Assembly (NCBI GenBank): GCA_045430345.1
Contig: JAILXT010000008.1
Span: 95,092-159,091, forward strand
Direction: 5' to 3'
Source: Agarilytica sp045430345
GTDB taxonomy: Bacteria > Pseudomonadota > Gammaproteobacteria > Pseudomonadales > Cellvibrionaceae
DNA length: 64,000 bases
Part shown: in pieces, positions 56,047-64,000 of the stretch
Layout: every line of letters starts with the position of its first letter
Position numbering within the stretch: position 1 is the stretch's first letter
Made by a program: the position numbers and the translations under genes
The notes under the pieces: model-generated
Databases searched by the model: none
What the model was told of the DNA's origin: nothing
Seen by the model: the letters and a program-made list of their open reading frames with translations, nothing else

Positions 56047-56988
56047 ATGAAAGTAACAATTAGTATGCACTTACACCACACTAAACCCTATTGGCGTGTG
56101 GTTACTCGCTATAGATTTTTAGCCCTCCTTGTTGGCATAGCGGGGTTTTACTCGCCATCATCGACGGCAGAAACCAATAGTACCGTAAGCATTACTTACC
56201 CCTCAGCCAGCACCTCACAAGATCAACTCATCATCGATATTCTTCAGCTTGCGGTTAGTAAAAGCGGCAAAAGTCATTTGTATCAACTCAGCGCGATTCC
56301 CGACACTGGCCCCGTTGAACAAGAGCTAAAAAGCAAGATCAACCAGATTCAGAAAGGAAACCTATCGGTGATGTGGGCTGGCGCTCAGGAAAGCTATGAA
56401 AGCGTGATTCAACCCATCAAAATCCCGATTCTCAAAGGGCTGCTTGGTCACCGCATTTTTATTATCCGTGAAGATAAACAGGTCCTATTCAACTCGCTTA
56501 GCTCACTTGAAGAGTTGAAACGTCTATCCCTAGGGCAAGCGCGATTTAAGCATGATACAAAGATCCTTAAACAAGCGAAAATGACCGTAGTCGACCCAGT
56601 TAAACACAACAACCTCTTCAATATGCTTGAGGGCGGTCGCTTTGACTACTTCCCAAGAGCCGTGCACGAGCCCTGGGAGGAGATACAAAAGCACAGCCAC
56701 CTGCCGCTGACCGTAGAAAACAAAATTTTACTGGTTTACCCCTACGCAATGTATTTCTATGTATCCCAAGAAAATACCGAACTTAAAAATATGCTCACAC
56801 AAGGGTTTCGTAACGCCATTGAAGACGGCAGTTTCGACCAGCTTTTTTTCAGTAACGAACTAATCAAAACCACTTTTGAAAAATCACACTTCCGATCGAG
56901 AAAAGTCTTTCATATTCCCAATCCAGACTTTAGTGCAAGCGCATATCAACAAAGCTCAGAGATGTGGCTCAATATTGAAAACCTATGA
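56047..56988 (+). CDS. Orphan periplasmic solute-binding-like protein
   Basis: 313 residues. A hydrophobic segment (about 26-43, FLALLVGIAGFYSPSS) is probably a signal peptide. The remaining part fits a class II periplasmic-binding fold of the amino-acid type, with ISYP-like VSITYP, LGQARFKHDTKILKQ, VDPVKHNNLFNMLEGGRFDY and YPYAMYFYVSQENTELKNML. No ABC transporter genes accompany it. It could be a ligand sensor or enzyme-like protein. The start ATG 56047 lacks a clear Shine-Dalgarno; ATG 56065 is an alternative. Confidence 0.65.
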   Translation: MKVTISMHLHHTKPYWRVVTRYRFLALLVGIAGFYSPSSTAETNSTVSITYPSASTSQDQLIIDILQLAVSKSGKSHLYQLSAIPDTGPVEQELKSKINQIQKGNLSVMWAGAQESYESVIQPIKIPILKGLLGHRIFIIREDKQVLFNSLSSLEELKRLSLGQARFKHDTKILKQAKMTVVDPVKHNNLFNMLEGGRFDYFPRAVHEPWEEIQKHSHLPLTVENKILLVYPYAMYFYVSQENTELKNMLTQGFRNAIEDGSFDQLFFSNELIKTTFEKSHFRSRKVFHIPNPDFSASAYQQSSEMWLNIENL

Positions 56989-56998
56989 GCCGTAACCT

Positions 56999-57823
56999 TT
57001 ATGTACTCGCAGCCGTCATAGACTTCAATATCTCACCTAAGGTGTTACTTAGGCCAGAAGCCCCGCCCAAAGACCAACCGCCATCTACTGGGATTACGGC
57101 ACCCGTCAAATAACTCGCCAAAGGAGAAGCCAAAAACATCGCCGCATTCCCAAGGTCTTCAGGTTGACCTAAGCACTTCATCGGTACCGATTCTTTCGCC
57201 ATATCCATCAATTCAGGGCTAGGCGCCAAGCGCTTCATCCCTTCTGTGCCTTCAATCGGCCCAGGCACCAAGCTGTTCACACGAATCCCCTCAGCACCCC
57301 ACTCCAACGCCAAGCAGCGAGTGATCATATCCACACCCGATTTCGCTGCACATACGTGAGATTGCGCTAACATCGGCAAGAATGCCTGGGGCGCGGAGAT
57401 ATTCACAATACTTGCCCCCGGCTTTTTCAAAAATGGATGTGCTGCTTGCAACACATGGAACGTCCCTAACAGGTCAATTTCCACCACGGAACGAAATCCA
57501 TTGGCAGACATACCCGTCGCAAACGCCGGAAAGTTCCCCGCCGCACCAGAAACCAGCACGTCAATTTCCCCGAATGTTTCTTGGACCTTCTCAAACCCAG
57601 CAATAACCTCATCTTGGTTACGTACATCACAGGTAAAACCTAAAGCCTCAGCCCCTAGGCCCTTTAAAGCACTCACCGTATCGTCAACCTTTTCCTGGCT
57701 GCGACTAGCCACCGTTACACATGCGCCCTGCTTAGCAAAGCACTCGGCAATGCCTCGGTTTATGCCACTGGTCCCACCAATCACCACTACATTCTTATCT
57801 TTAAAATTCATTTCTAACGCCAT
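56999..57823 (-). CDS. SDR oxidoreductase, 2,4-dienoyl-CoA reductase-like
   Basis: 274 residues. The NAD(P) loop is VVVIGGTSGINRGIAECFAK; the SDR active-site segment reads AQSHVCAAKSGVDMITR, where the usual Tyr of YxxxK is replaced but the Lys remains. This and NSLVPGPIEGTEGMKRL fit the peroxisomal-type 2,4-dienoyl-CoA reductases, which reduce unsaturated fatty acyl-CoA. It lies 14 bases after an enoyl-CoA hydratase gene, consistent with beta-oxidation. Confidence 0.85.
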   Translation of the reverse strand: MALEMNFKDKNVVVIGGTSGINRGIAECFAKQGACVTVASRSQEKVDDTVSALKGLGAEALGFTCDVRNQDEVIAGFEKVQETFGEIDVLVSGAAGNFPAFATGMSANGFRSVVEIDLLGTFHVLQAAHPFLKKPGASIVNISAPQAFLPMLAQSHVCAAKSGVDMITRCLALEWGAEGIRVNSLVPGPIEGTEGMKRLAPSPELMDMAKESVPMKCLGQPEDLGNAAMFLASPLASYLTGAVIPVDGGWSLGGASGLSNTLGEILKSMTAAST

Positions 57824-57837
57824 GACGCTATCCTCGC

Positions 57838-58602
57838 TTACTTAAAAGAAGAAAAATCCGGGGCACGCTTTTCAAAAAACGCTGCCGCAGCCTCAGCAAA
57901 CTCTGGCCCCTGCAAACCTTCTGCAAAACCCTTAAATTCCTCATGAATAACTGCCTCCAAAGCACTCCTGCCCGGCGCTTTCATCAAAGCTTTAGCCTGC
58001 CTCAGCGCCGCAGGGGGCTGCTTAGCCAACCTCTCCGCCTGCGCACGAGCTTTAGCCAATGGCGAATCCACCACCTCATTAACCAACCCTACAGCCAGAG
58101 CATCATTAGCAGAAAAGAAATCACCTAACATGAGCCACTCGGCGGCTTTTACGTGCCCGGCGAGCTGAGGTAAAACCAAAGAAGAAGCAAATTCAGGGCA
58201 CAAACCAAGGTTTACAAAAGGTAAACGAAGCCGCGCATTTTCATCCGCATATACCAAGTCACTATGCATCAATAACGTGGTGCCAATGCCCACAGCAACA
58301 CCATGCACTGAAACGACCACAGGAATTGGGCAATACAACAGGGCGAAAATAAACCGAGCGATTGGATTATCTTCACTGGAAAGATCGGACCCGCTCGCAA
58401 AATCGGCCAGGTCATTCCCGCTAGTAAAACAATCGCCCGCCCCATACAGCAAAATCACCCTAGCACCCCGATCAGGCGCCGCTTTAATCTCATCCGCGAG
58501 CGCCTGGTACATCGCCAAATTTAGCGCATTTTTCCTCTCAGGTCGGTTGATCATCAACTCGACAATATGACCCGCCTCGCTGACATTGATGTATTCTCCC
58601 AT
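57838..58602 (-). CDS. Enoyl-CoA hydratase/isomerase family protein
   Basis: 254 residues. The crotonase fold shows INRPERKNALNLAMYQAL, the oxyanion-hole GAGDCFTSGNDLADF and VSVHGVAVGIGTTLLMHSDL. The second catalytic Glu position is LPFVNLGLCPEFASSL. It hydrates or isomerises enoyl-CoA. It precedes the dienoyl-CoA-reductase-like gene by 14 bases and probably forms an operon with it. Exact substrate uncertain. Confidence 0.92.
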   Translation of the reverse strand: MGEYINVSEAGHIVELMINRPERKNALNLAMYQALADEIKAAPDRGARVILLYGAGDCFTSGNDLADFASGSDLSSEDNPIARFIFALLYCPIPVVVSVHGVAVGIGTTLLMHSDLVYADENARLRLPFVNLGLCPEFASSLVLPQLAGHVKAAEWLMLGDFFSANDALAVGLVNEVVDSPLAKARAQAERLAKQPPAALRQAKALMKAPGRSALEAVIHEEFKGFAEGLQGPEFAEAAAAFFEKRAPDFSSFK

Positions 58603-58794
58603 GCTTTGCCCATCCTATTGATTGAGTATTTGAATAGCTGTCATTTACATCCTCAGCACTTCTCGCAACAGCACAAACTTGCTACGCCCATATCTAGCAT
58701 AGCCTTACTTGCATAAAGGCCCCAGACCGCTACAATCGCGCATCTTAATCGTTATACTTCGACCTACTCACTACACGACCTACACCAGCCCTAT

Positions 58795-60534
58795 ATGAAT
58801 ATCAAAAGCCTGCTCTCCGAATACGTCCATACTGCCATGCAAGCCGCCGGAATTCCTGAAGAATTCATGCCGCATATCACCCTAGGTAAAAACCCTCAAT
58901 TTGGCGACTATCAAGCAAATGGCGCGATGGGTGCAGCAAAGGCATTAAAAACCAAGCCCAGAGACTTGGCCCAAAAGATACTGGAACAGCTTTCATTGGA
59001 CGGTATTGCCGAAAAAATAGAAATTGCAGGACCAGGCTTTATTAATATCTTTTTAGACCAGAAATGGCTCTCTGAACAGGTAAGTAGCGCCGCCGATCAC
59101 GAACGTCTTAACATTCCAACAAAATCGTCCCCACAAACCGTTGTTATCGACTACTCATCCCCAAACCTCGCGAAAGAGATGCACGTGGGCCATTTACGCT
59201 CCACGATTATTGGCGATGCTCTGGCAAGAATATTAGAATTTAGTGGTGACAACGTCATTCGACAAAACCATGTGGGTGACTGGGGCACACAATTTGGCAT
59301 GTTGATCGCCGAGCTAGAAACACAATTAAGTGAAGGCGAACAAGCTGAGTTAGCGCTTAAAGATTTAGAAGGTTTTTACCAACAATCCAAAAAACACTTC
59401 GATGAAGATGAAGCTTTCGCCACCACAGCAAGGGAATACGTTGTAAAACTTCAATCCGGCGATGAAAAAGTGCATGGACTTTGGCAAAAATTCCGAGAAA
59501 TTTCCCTGTCACACAACCAAGATATTTATCAAAAACTAAACGTTACACTCACACCCGAACACGTATATGGGGAAAGTGCCTATAACGATGATTTACCGGT
59601 ACTCGTCGACGCTCTAAAACAGAAAAAACTTGCCGTAGAAGACAGCGGTGCTCAAGTCGTATTCCTGAACGAACTTGCCGATAAAGAGGGTAACCCTAGC
59701 GTAGTGCTGGTACAAAAAAATGACGGTGGTTATCTCTATGCCACGACAGATCTTGCAGCCATGCGATACCGTAACGACACGCTCAATTCAGATCGTATTT
59801 TGTATTTTACCGACGACCGCCAAACGCTGCACATGAAGCAAGTATTCATCGTTGCACACAAGGCTCAATTCATAAATGAAGACGTATCACTTGAACACCA
59901 CGTCTTCGGCAAAATGCTTGGCAAAGATAAAAAGCCTTTCAAAACACGCACAGGCGGCACAATTAAACTTGCCGAACTGCTTACAGAGTCTATCCAACGC
60001 GCTGCCGCAGTGGTTCGCTCAAAGAATCCTGAACTAAACGATACTGAGATCGCCAACATTGCAGAAACCGTCGGTATCGGTGCAGTAAAATACGCAGATC
60101 TCGCCAAAACCAGGACCAACGACTACGTATTTGATTGGGATGCCATGCTCGCCTTAGATGGGAACACTGGGCCCTACATGCAATACGCCTATGCGCGATG
60201 CTGTAGCGTATTCAGGAAAGCGAATATATCCCTGAACGAACATACAAGCCCAATCACGATTGAATCGTCACAAGAGAGAGCCCTGGCACTTAAGCTTTTA
60301 CAATTCTCGGATACCGTAGAGCAAGCCGGCGACGATGCCTATCCACACTCTTTATGTAATTACCTATACGAGCTCGCAAGCCTATTTATGACTTTTTACG
60401 AAGCCTGTCCAATATTAAAGGACGGCGTATCGGAAGCGGATAAAAATAGTCGATTGCAACTTACAAAAGCGACAGCCCTGACACTTAAAACGGGGCTAGA
60501 CCTATTAGGCATAGGTGTGATGGAACGGATGTAA
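58795..60534 (+). CDS. argS: Arginyl-tRNA synthetase
   Basis: 579 residues. The N-terminal Add-1 domain (about 1-90) is followed by the class I HIGH motif in SSPNLAKEMHVGHLRSTI, DWGTQFGMLIAEL and the KMSK-like loop KTRTGGTIKLAELL; the C-terminal DALR anticodon domain contains DNTGPYMQYAYARC-like GNTGPYMQYAYAR. It charges tRNA-Arg. It diverges from the enoyl-CoA hydratase gene over 192 bases. Confidence 0.97.
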   Translation: MNIKSLLSEYVHTAMQAAGIPEEFMPHITLGKNPQFGDYQANGAMGAAKALKTKPRDLAQKILEQLSLDGIAEKIEIAGPGFINIFLDQKWLSEQVSSAADHERLNIPTKSSPQTVVIDYSSPNLAKEMHVGHLRSTIIGDALARILEFSGDNVIRQNHVGDWGTQFGMLIAELETQLSEGEQAELALKDLEGFYQQSKKHFDEDEAFATTAREYVVKLQSGDEKVHGLWQKFREISLSHNQDIYQKLNVTLTPEHVYGESAYNDDLPVLVDALKQKKLAVEDSGAQVVFLNELADKEGNPSVVLVQKNDGGYLYATTDLAAMRYRNDTLNSDRILYFTDDRQTLHMKQVFIVAHKAQFINEDVSLEHHVFGKMLGKDKKPFKTRTGGTIKLAELLTESIQRAAAVVRSKNPELNDTEIANIAETVGIGAVKYADLAKTRTNDYVFDWDAMLALDGNTGPYMQYAYARCCSVFRKANISLNEHTSPITIESSQERALALKLLQFSDTVEQAGDDAYPHSLCNYLYELASLFMTFYEACPILKDGVSEADKNSRLQLTKATALTLKTGLDLLGIGVMERM

Positions 60535-60830
60535 ACACTGGAAAAACAACAAAAAACATGGACCACAAGGGAAATGCATAAGGACGAAAAAAGTGGAAAT
60601 CACGATCTATCACCAGCTCCTCACTCCCGCTTATTGGCCGTTTGGCTTATCGAGAAAGAGCACATATTTCGAGAGAGAATATGTGCTTATCCTAAAGACA
60701 CATTGAAGATAAGACCTCTGACCCCAATACCGCTTGCTATGTCGTCACCGCGTACTATTATTTTTGTATCACCCACCACATTATCTAGCCCTCAAAACTT
60801 CCACTAAACTAAAATCACGAATACCAATAT
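60535..60830. other. Intergenic region after argS with one inverted repeat
   Basis: About 296 bases without a gene. AGCACATATT at 60659-60668 and AATATGTGCT at 60678-60687 form a 10-bp stem around 9 bases, without a T-run, so it may be a weak terminator of argS or part of the leader of the next gene. Confidence 0.45.
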
Positions 60831-62609
60831 ATGTCCGATACAATCATTGACATAAATACTTCTAGAAGAGAGAGACTTAAATCCTATTTTGGCCTGGGCT
60901 TACCAGCGCGGGAGCTTGACTTAGATTTTCCTCCCCCACCAACCAGCCGGCGGATAAAAAAACCAAATCTCTCAACCATTGCTATCGAGCGTGAATTGAA
61001 ACAAGAGGGAAAAGTACCTCTTAGAAGATTGGAAAAAATTCGCGAGGACATGCTTAAAATCAACGGCTATCGAATATCGCCCGCCGCGCGGACACGAGTA
61101 ACCCAATACTATTGGCACAAAATATATGCCCTAGCACAACAAATGTACAAAACATTTGGCAAAGTGGGCACCGTACCCGACAAGGGCAACCGGGCTCAGC
61201 ACCTAGATATTACCATAGAGCTGCTCGATCAAATCCGAAAGAGCTATCAATACCTATTTGCTCACTATTATGATTACCCCAATTGGCGTTACGGCCCTTG
61301 CCGAGAAAAGATATACGATGCCGCCTTTCGCATATTGGAAGTCGTGCAGTTGCAACAACAAATAAGTGCATTACGGTACAGGGACCTAAACACCTCAACC
61401 TGGCGAGGACTAAACAAAATATTCTATGTGATGCGCGAGTATGAGAGCGTAGAAGTTCCCATTCTCTTAACTAGATCGAGAATCAAATATAACGCGACAC
61501 AAGTAAAAGAAACAATTTCTGATATTTACCTGAGAATTCAACTGACAGGATACTTCGATGCATTGCGTTACTCTGTCGCACAGCAACGCATTCTCAACAT
61601 ATATATTAGAAGCAAATCATCATCCATAGTTATGTCAAAGCTTGAACAATCTTCATTACTTGGAGGCGACCACCTTATTATCGGTTACGACCAGGATCAT
61701 ATCCCCGACGCCCAATCCGAAGCGGCAGAAAATCAAACAAGAGGAACGCTCATCAGTTTAAAGGCAGTTAGAGCAGACCTGTTCAGTATTCATGAAGACC
61801 TAAACAAACCAGAAAACAGGCAGAACCAGTTCCTTGTAAAATCCGCTCACTTTAGAAAGGTCCCACCAAAAAATAGATCCAGCTTATTTAACATTTTATA
61901 CCGGCGAGTACAGTCCGACTATTCAAAATTTAGATCACTCACTACACGAAACGCAGTGAACCTACTTGTTTACAGCGGGTTTATGGATTGTTATGAGCTT
62001 AAGTTAGATCAAAAACGTCCCGATGCTCAAAAACGTGTACTAAGGAGTCGACTAGCGGAACGCTCAGCATTCATTGGAGAGGACGATCAAGCTGAGGTCC
62101 AAAGCCTTTGGTATTGCCTATACAACAATAACAACACAATGTTACTTCAAACCCAAGAAACACGTTACACCATTCCGTTATCCGTCGGGAGCCTGATTGC
62201 ATTTTCATACAAGGGCGAAGACATGCCATATACACTAGCTTCCGTTTCCAAAATAGAACGACTAATCGAAGACCAAGTTAATATCGAGCTTACGCTAGTA
62301 ACCGACAGCGCAGAAGCGGTAACATTGACATCCTTGATCGAAGAAAAAATTGACGGAAAGAATAAAAAGTACCCCGCACTTCTGGTTATAAAACCGCAAG
62401 GATGGCTGTTGGTGATGCATCACAGCTATATAAGCAAACGAATGCAACACTTTCTAATTTCCCGAGATAAAAAGGAGACTGAAGCATATCTATCTACCCA
62501 ACTTTTCGCCGCCGAAGAATTTTCTGTGTTCTCTCTCAGCAACAAAGATGGAGAACCCCTGGGAGCAATGGACAACAAACCCCATGTCCGTAGCACCATA
62601 GACATATAA
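60831..62609 (+). CDS. Hypothetical 592-residue cytoplasmic protein
   Basis: 592 residues. No signal peptide or membrane segment. The N-terminal third is helical and basic, a middle helical domain includes RDLNTSTWRGLNKIFYVMRE, and the C-terminal part (about 420-590) looks like a beta barrel (SLWYCLYNNNNTMLLQ, LSVGSLIAFSYKGE, YTLASVSKIERL). This end resembles, in style only, PilZ-like domains at the C terminus of some pseudomonad proteins. It lies alone. There is no clear Shine-Dalgarno. I do not recognise a family. Confidence 0.65.
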   Translation: MSDTIIDINTSRRERLKSYFGLGLPARELDLDFPPPPTSRRIKKPNLSTIAIERELKQEGKVPLRRLEKIREDMLKINGYRISPAARTRVTQYYWHKIYALAQQMYKTFGKVGTVPDKGNRAQHLDITIELLDQIRKSYQYLFAHYYDYPNWRYGPCREKIYDAAFRILEVVQLQQQISALRYRDLNTSTWRGLNKIFYVMREYESVEVPILLTRSRIKYNATQVKETISDIYLRIQLTGYFDALRYSVAQQRILNIYIRSKSSSIVMSKLEQSSLLGGDHLIIGYDQDHIPDAQSEAAENQTRGTLISLKAVRADLFSIHEDLNKPENRQNQFLVKSAHFRKVPPKNRSSLFNILYRRVQSDYSKFRSLTTRNAVNLLVYSGFMDCYELKLDQKRPDAQKRVLRSRLAERSAFIGEDDQAEVQSLWYCLYNNNNTMLLQTQETRYTIPLSVGSLIAFSYKGEDMPYTLASVSKIERLIEDQVNIELTLVTDSAEAVTLTSLIEEKIDGKNKKYPALLVIKPQGWLLVMHHSYISKRMQHFLISRDKKETEAYLSTQLFAAEEFSVFSLSNKDGEPLGAMDNKPHVRSTIDI

Positions 62610-62901
62610 GATTATTTTAAACCTATAAACTCAGAGTAACTCGCGGGACACCCAATCTTCAGAAACTCATCCCGAATATAAATAAAAAGGGATCGCCACA
62701 CACATCGGATAAAAACAATACGCGTCGACACTGTAAAAATTTGTAATTATCAATAGCTAGTTTCGCCATCATTTGTAGTTAACGTCCACTTCAACTGGAG
62801 CTCGTATGGCGCGGTTTTTGTATTATTATTTAAGCGCAAGCGAGTAACACAAAATTTGCGCAATGCAAACTGTCGGCTTGATAGCGTTCGTTATGGGCTT
62901 A

Positions 62902-63435
62902 TCAGATATCAATATCAACCCCTAATGCGAGCCCGGACAGCTCAAAGTGAGTCGTATGAGACAAATTATGCCACGTTATATTTACTGATAAGCTTTTAGA
63001 GGTACTGTAATTTATACCTACTCCATATGATTCACTATAATCAGAATCACTTGAAGTTCTGTTTCTTCCTGAAATTTTACTTTCATATTTTACTTTAGCT
63101 TTTGTATACCCCAACAACCCATACAGAGTAACATTATCTATTTTATACTGCGGTTTTAAGTAGAAGCTTTCATAGTTTTCTATTTTAATAGATCTCGTTA
63201 ATTCGGCCTGTGTAAACGAGTAATCGTCAACACCTAACCCAAGTCGTCCCTCCACACTCACAAACTTGCTAAAGGAATAACCAACTCGACCTTCTAAACT
63301 TTTAATTGAGAAATCTGGCACCGCTGTCTCTTCATAATTCCAATCACCGATACCAGATCCGAAATAATACCCACCACTGTCTCCATAAACAGACGATGCA
63401 AATACAAATAAAAACAAACTGAAGAAATATTTCAC
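62902..63435 (-). CDS. Small outer-membrane beta-barrel protein
   Basis: 177 residues. A signal peptide (MKYFFSLFLFVFASSVYG) is followed by alternating strands: YYFGSGIGDWNYEE, LEGRVGYSFSKFVSVEGRLG, FYLKPQYKIDNVTLYGLLGY and a C-terminal strand ending LALGVDIDI. It fits an eight-stranded opacity-type barrel. The gene is monocistronic. Function is unknown; homologues are found in many gammaproteobacteria. GC content is lower than its neighbours. Confidence 0.82.
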   Translation of the reverse strand: MKYFFSLFLFVFASSVYGDSGGYYFGSGIGDWNYEETAVPDFSIKSLEGRVGYSFSKFVSVEGRLGLGVDDYSFTQAELTRSIKIENYESFYLKPQYKIDNVTLYGLLGYTKAKVKYESKISGRNRTSSDSDYSESYGVGINYSTSKSLSVNITWHNLSHTTHFELSGLALGVDIDI

Positions 63436-63524
63436 AATATATACGCTCCTAGCGGTTTAGCCATCACGCTGCGATAATGGTCCGAGCAGCGAAGGACCCG
63501 CCGCTGGCGATATTGGCTACCTTA

Positions 63525-63935
63525 TTAGCCATATTTTATTACTACCGTATTTGCCATTAAATCACCAAGACGTTGCCTTCCTTTACCCAAAATAATGATT
63601 GCGTCAACAACGCCTAGAACAGGTGAAAATACGTTGCGAACCAAAGACTGAAATACCGAACACGGTTTGCCTCTGCTTTTCGATATTACATACAACCCAA
63701 ATGGCTTTTTACCTAGGCTTTGACCCTTAGGCAACGCATCTGAGAGCGCGTACTAGGATAAAGGCACCAAAATCACAAAAACATCAAAAAAACTCCCTCA
63801 AGAGAGAGTTTCTTCATCAAATACATACACATAAAAAATAGAAACACAGCGATAACTCCGTCAAGGAAATGGGCTTGATACCGTTTTTCCTGGGTGGGCT
63901 AGCAATCTATCATCTAGCTCAAACTTATCTTCCAT
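63525..63935 (-). pseudogene. RDD family membrane protein gene, broken by two frameshifts and a stop
   Basis: On the minus strand an ORF starting at ATG 63935, with AAGGA ahead, reads MEDKFELDDRLLAHPGK. One extra A in the AAAAA run at 63884-63888 shifts it; the continuation RYQAHFLDGVIAVFLFF is the RDD N terminus and first helix. A second shift near 63775-63790 leads to FVILVPLS, a TAG, then YALSDALPKGQSLGKKPFGL and an end RQRLGDLMANTVVIKYG, the RDD C terminus. The three pieces align as one family protein of about 135 residues. A further upstream open frame reaches the window edge. RDD proteins are small membrane proteins with poorly known function. Confidence 0.75.
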
Positions 63936-64000
63936 ATTTTTCCTTAAGCTTTGATGATATTCCCCACCAAAAGTAGACACATTTTTAGGCGCACCTAAGC

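Noticed and set aside
60659..60688. Hairpin after argS as a rho-independent terminator
   Set aside because: The stem is good but there is no T-run on either strand, so it is mentioned only as an inverted repeat.
63525..63734. 69-residue minus-strand ORF as a separate small gene
   Set aside because: It matches only the C-terminal half of RDD proteins, and the missing N-terminal half is found upstream in other frames, so a pseudogene is the better reading.

Overview
This window reads as chromosomal DNA of a free-living, probably aquatic gammaproteobacterium. The order recA-recX / alaS-lysC-csrA-tRNA-Ser, the cluster ispD-ispF-truD-pcm-nlpD-rpoS, and the pair mutS-fdxA are the layout known from Pseudomonas and its relatives. 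The accessory genes (RTX adhesin, S9 peptidase, many lipoproteins) suggest a member of the Cellvibrionaceae or a neighbouring marine family. That placement is inference from gene order and protein style, not from a search.

Layout. (1) 1-4595 is accessory: about 650 bases with nothing recognisable, then a plus-strand serine-recombinase module (small ORF, DUF2924, recombinase, HTH partner) and a converging three-gene minus-strand operon headed by a GNAT-like protein. It stops just short of the 3' end of tRNA-Ser(GCT) and looks like one border of a genomic island. (2) 4596-9776 is core: tRNA-Ser, csrA, lysC, alaS, a HinT-like protein and a Trm112-family protein. (3) 9913-20519 is a biofilm block between the alaS and recX groups: an M23 peptidase, a LapA-type RTX adhesin with an N-terminal retention module and TAAG cleavage motif, a TolC-type porin, and the membrane-fusion and ABC subunits of its type I exporter. 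(4) 20714-26856 holds DNA repair and linked genes: recX, recA with a LexA box, pncC, a DUF4124 protein, mutS and fdxA. (5) 26936-38924 is a minus-strand housekeeping run: rpoS, nlpD, a DUF368 protein, pcm, truD, ispF, ispD, ftsB, eno, kdsA, pyrG, tilS. surE, usually between pcm and truD, is absent. (6) 38985-47175 mixes an S9 peptidase, greB, an HD-GYP protein, an aromatic/aspartate aminotransferase facing an Lrp-type regulator, a shikimate-kinase-like gene, pdxH and mobA. (7) 47214-54876 is the most novel part: an unknown exported protein, a large cadherin-like/beta-helix/ricin-like lipoprotein, a two-gene operon of a six-helix coiled-coil membrane protein and a VWA-type lipoprotein converging on an FHA protein, a possible MITE, and a TauE/SafE permease. 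(8) 54902-63435 has purU, an orphan periplasmic binding-protein-like gene, a 2,4-dienoyl-CoA-reductase-like SDR with an enoyl-CoA hydratase, argS, a 592-residue unknown and a small outer-membrane barrel. (9) The right edge holds a broken RDD-family gene with two frameshifts and a stop.

How the parts fit. CsrA, the HD-GYP phosphodiesterase and the LapA-like adhesin with its exporter point to surface attachment controlled by c-di-GMP and post-transcriptional regulation; the LapD/LapG release machinery is not in this window. RecA/RecX, MutS and RpoS are repair and stress functions. The best candidates for an undescribed system are the coiled-coil membrane protein plus VWA lipoprotein (51161-53295) with its array of inverted repeats and FHA neighbour, and the GNAT-like cargo operon beside the recombinase (3206-4122).
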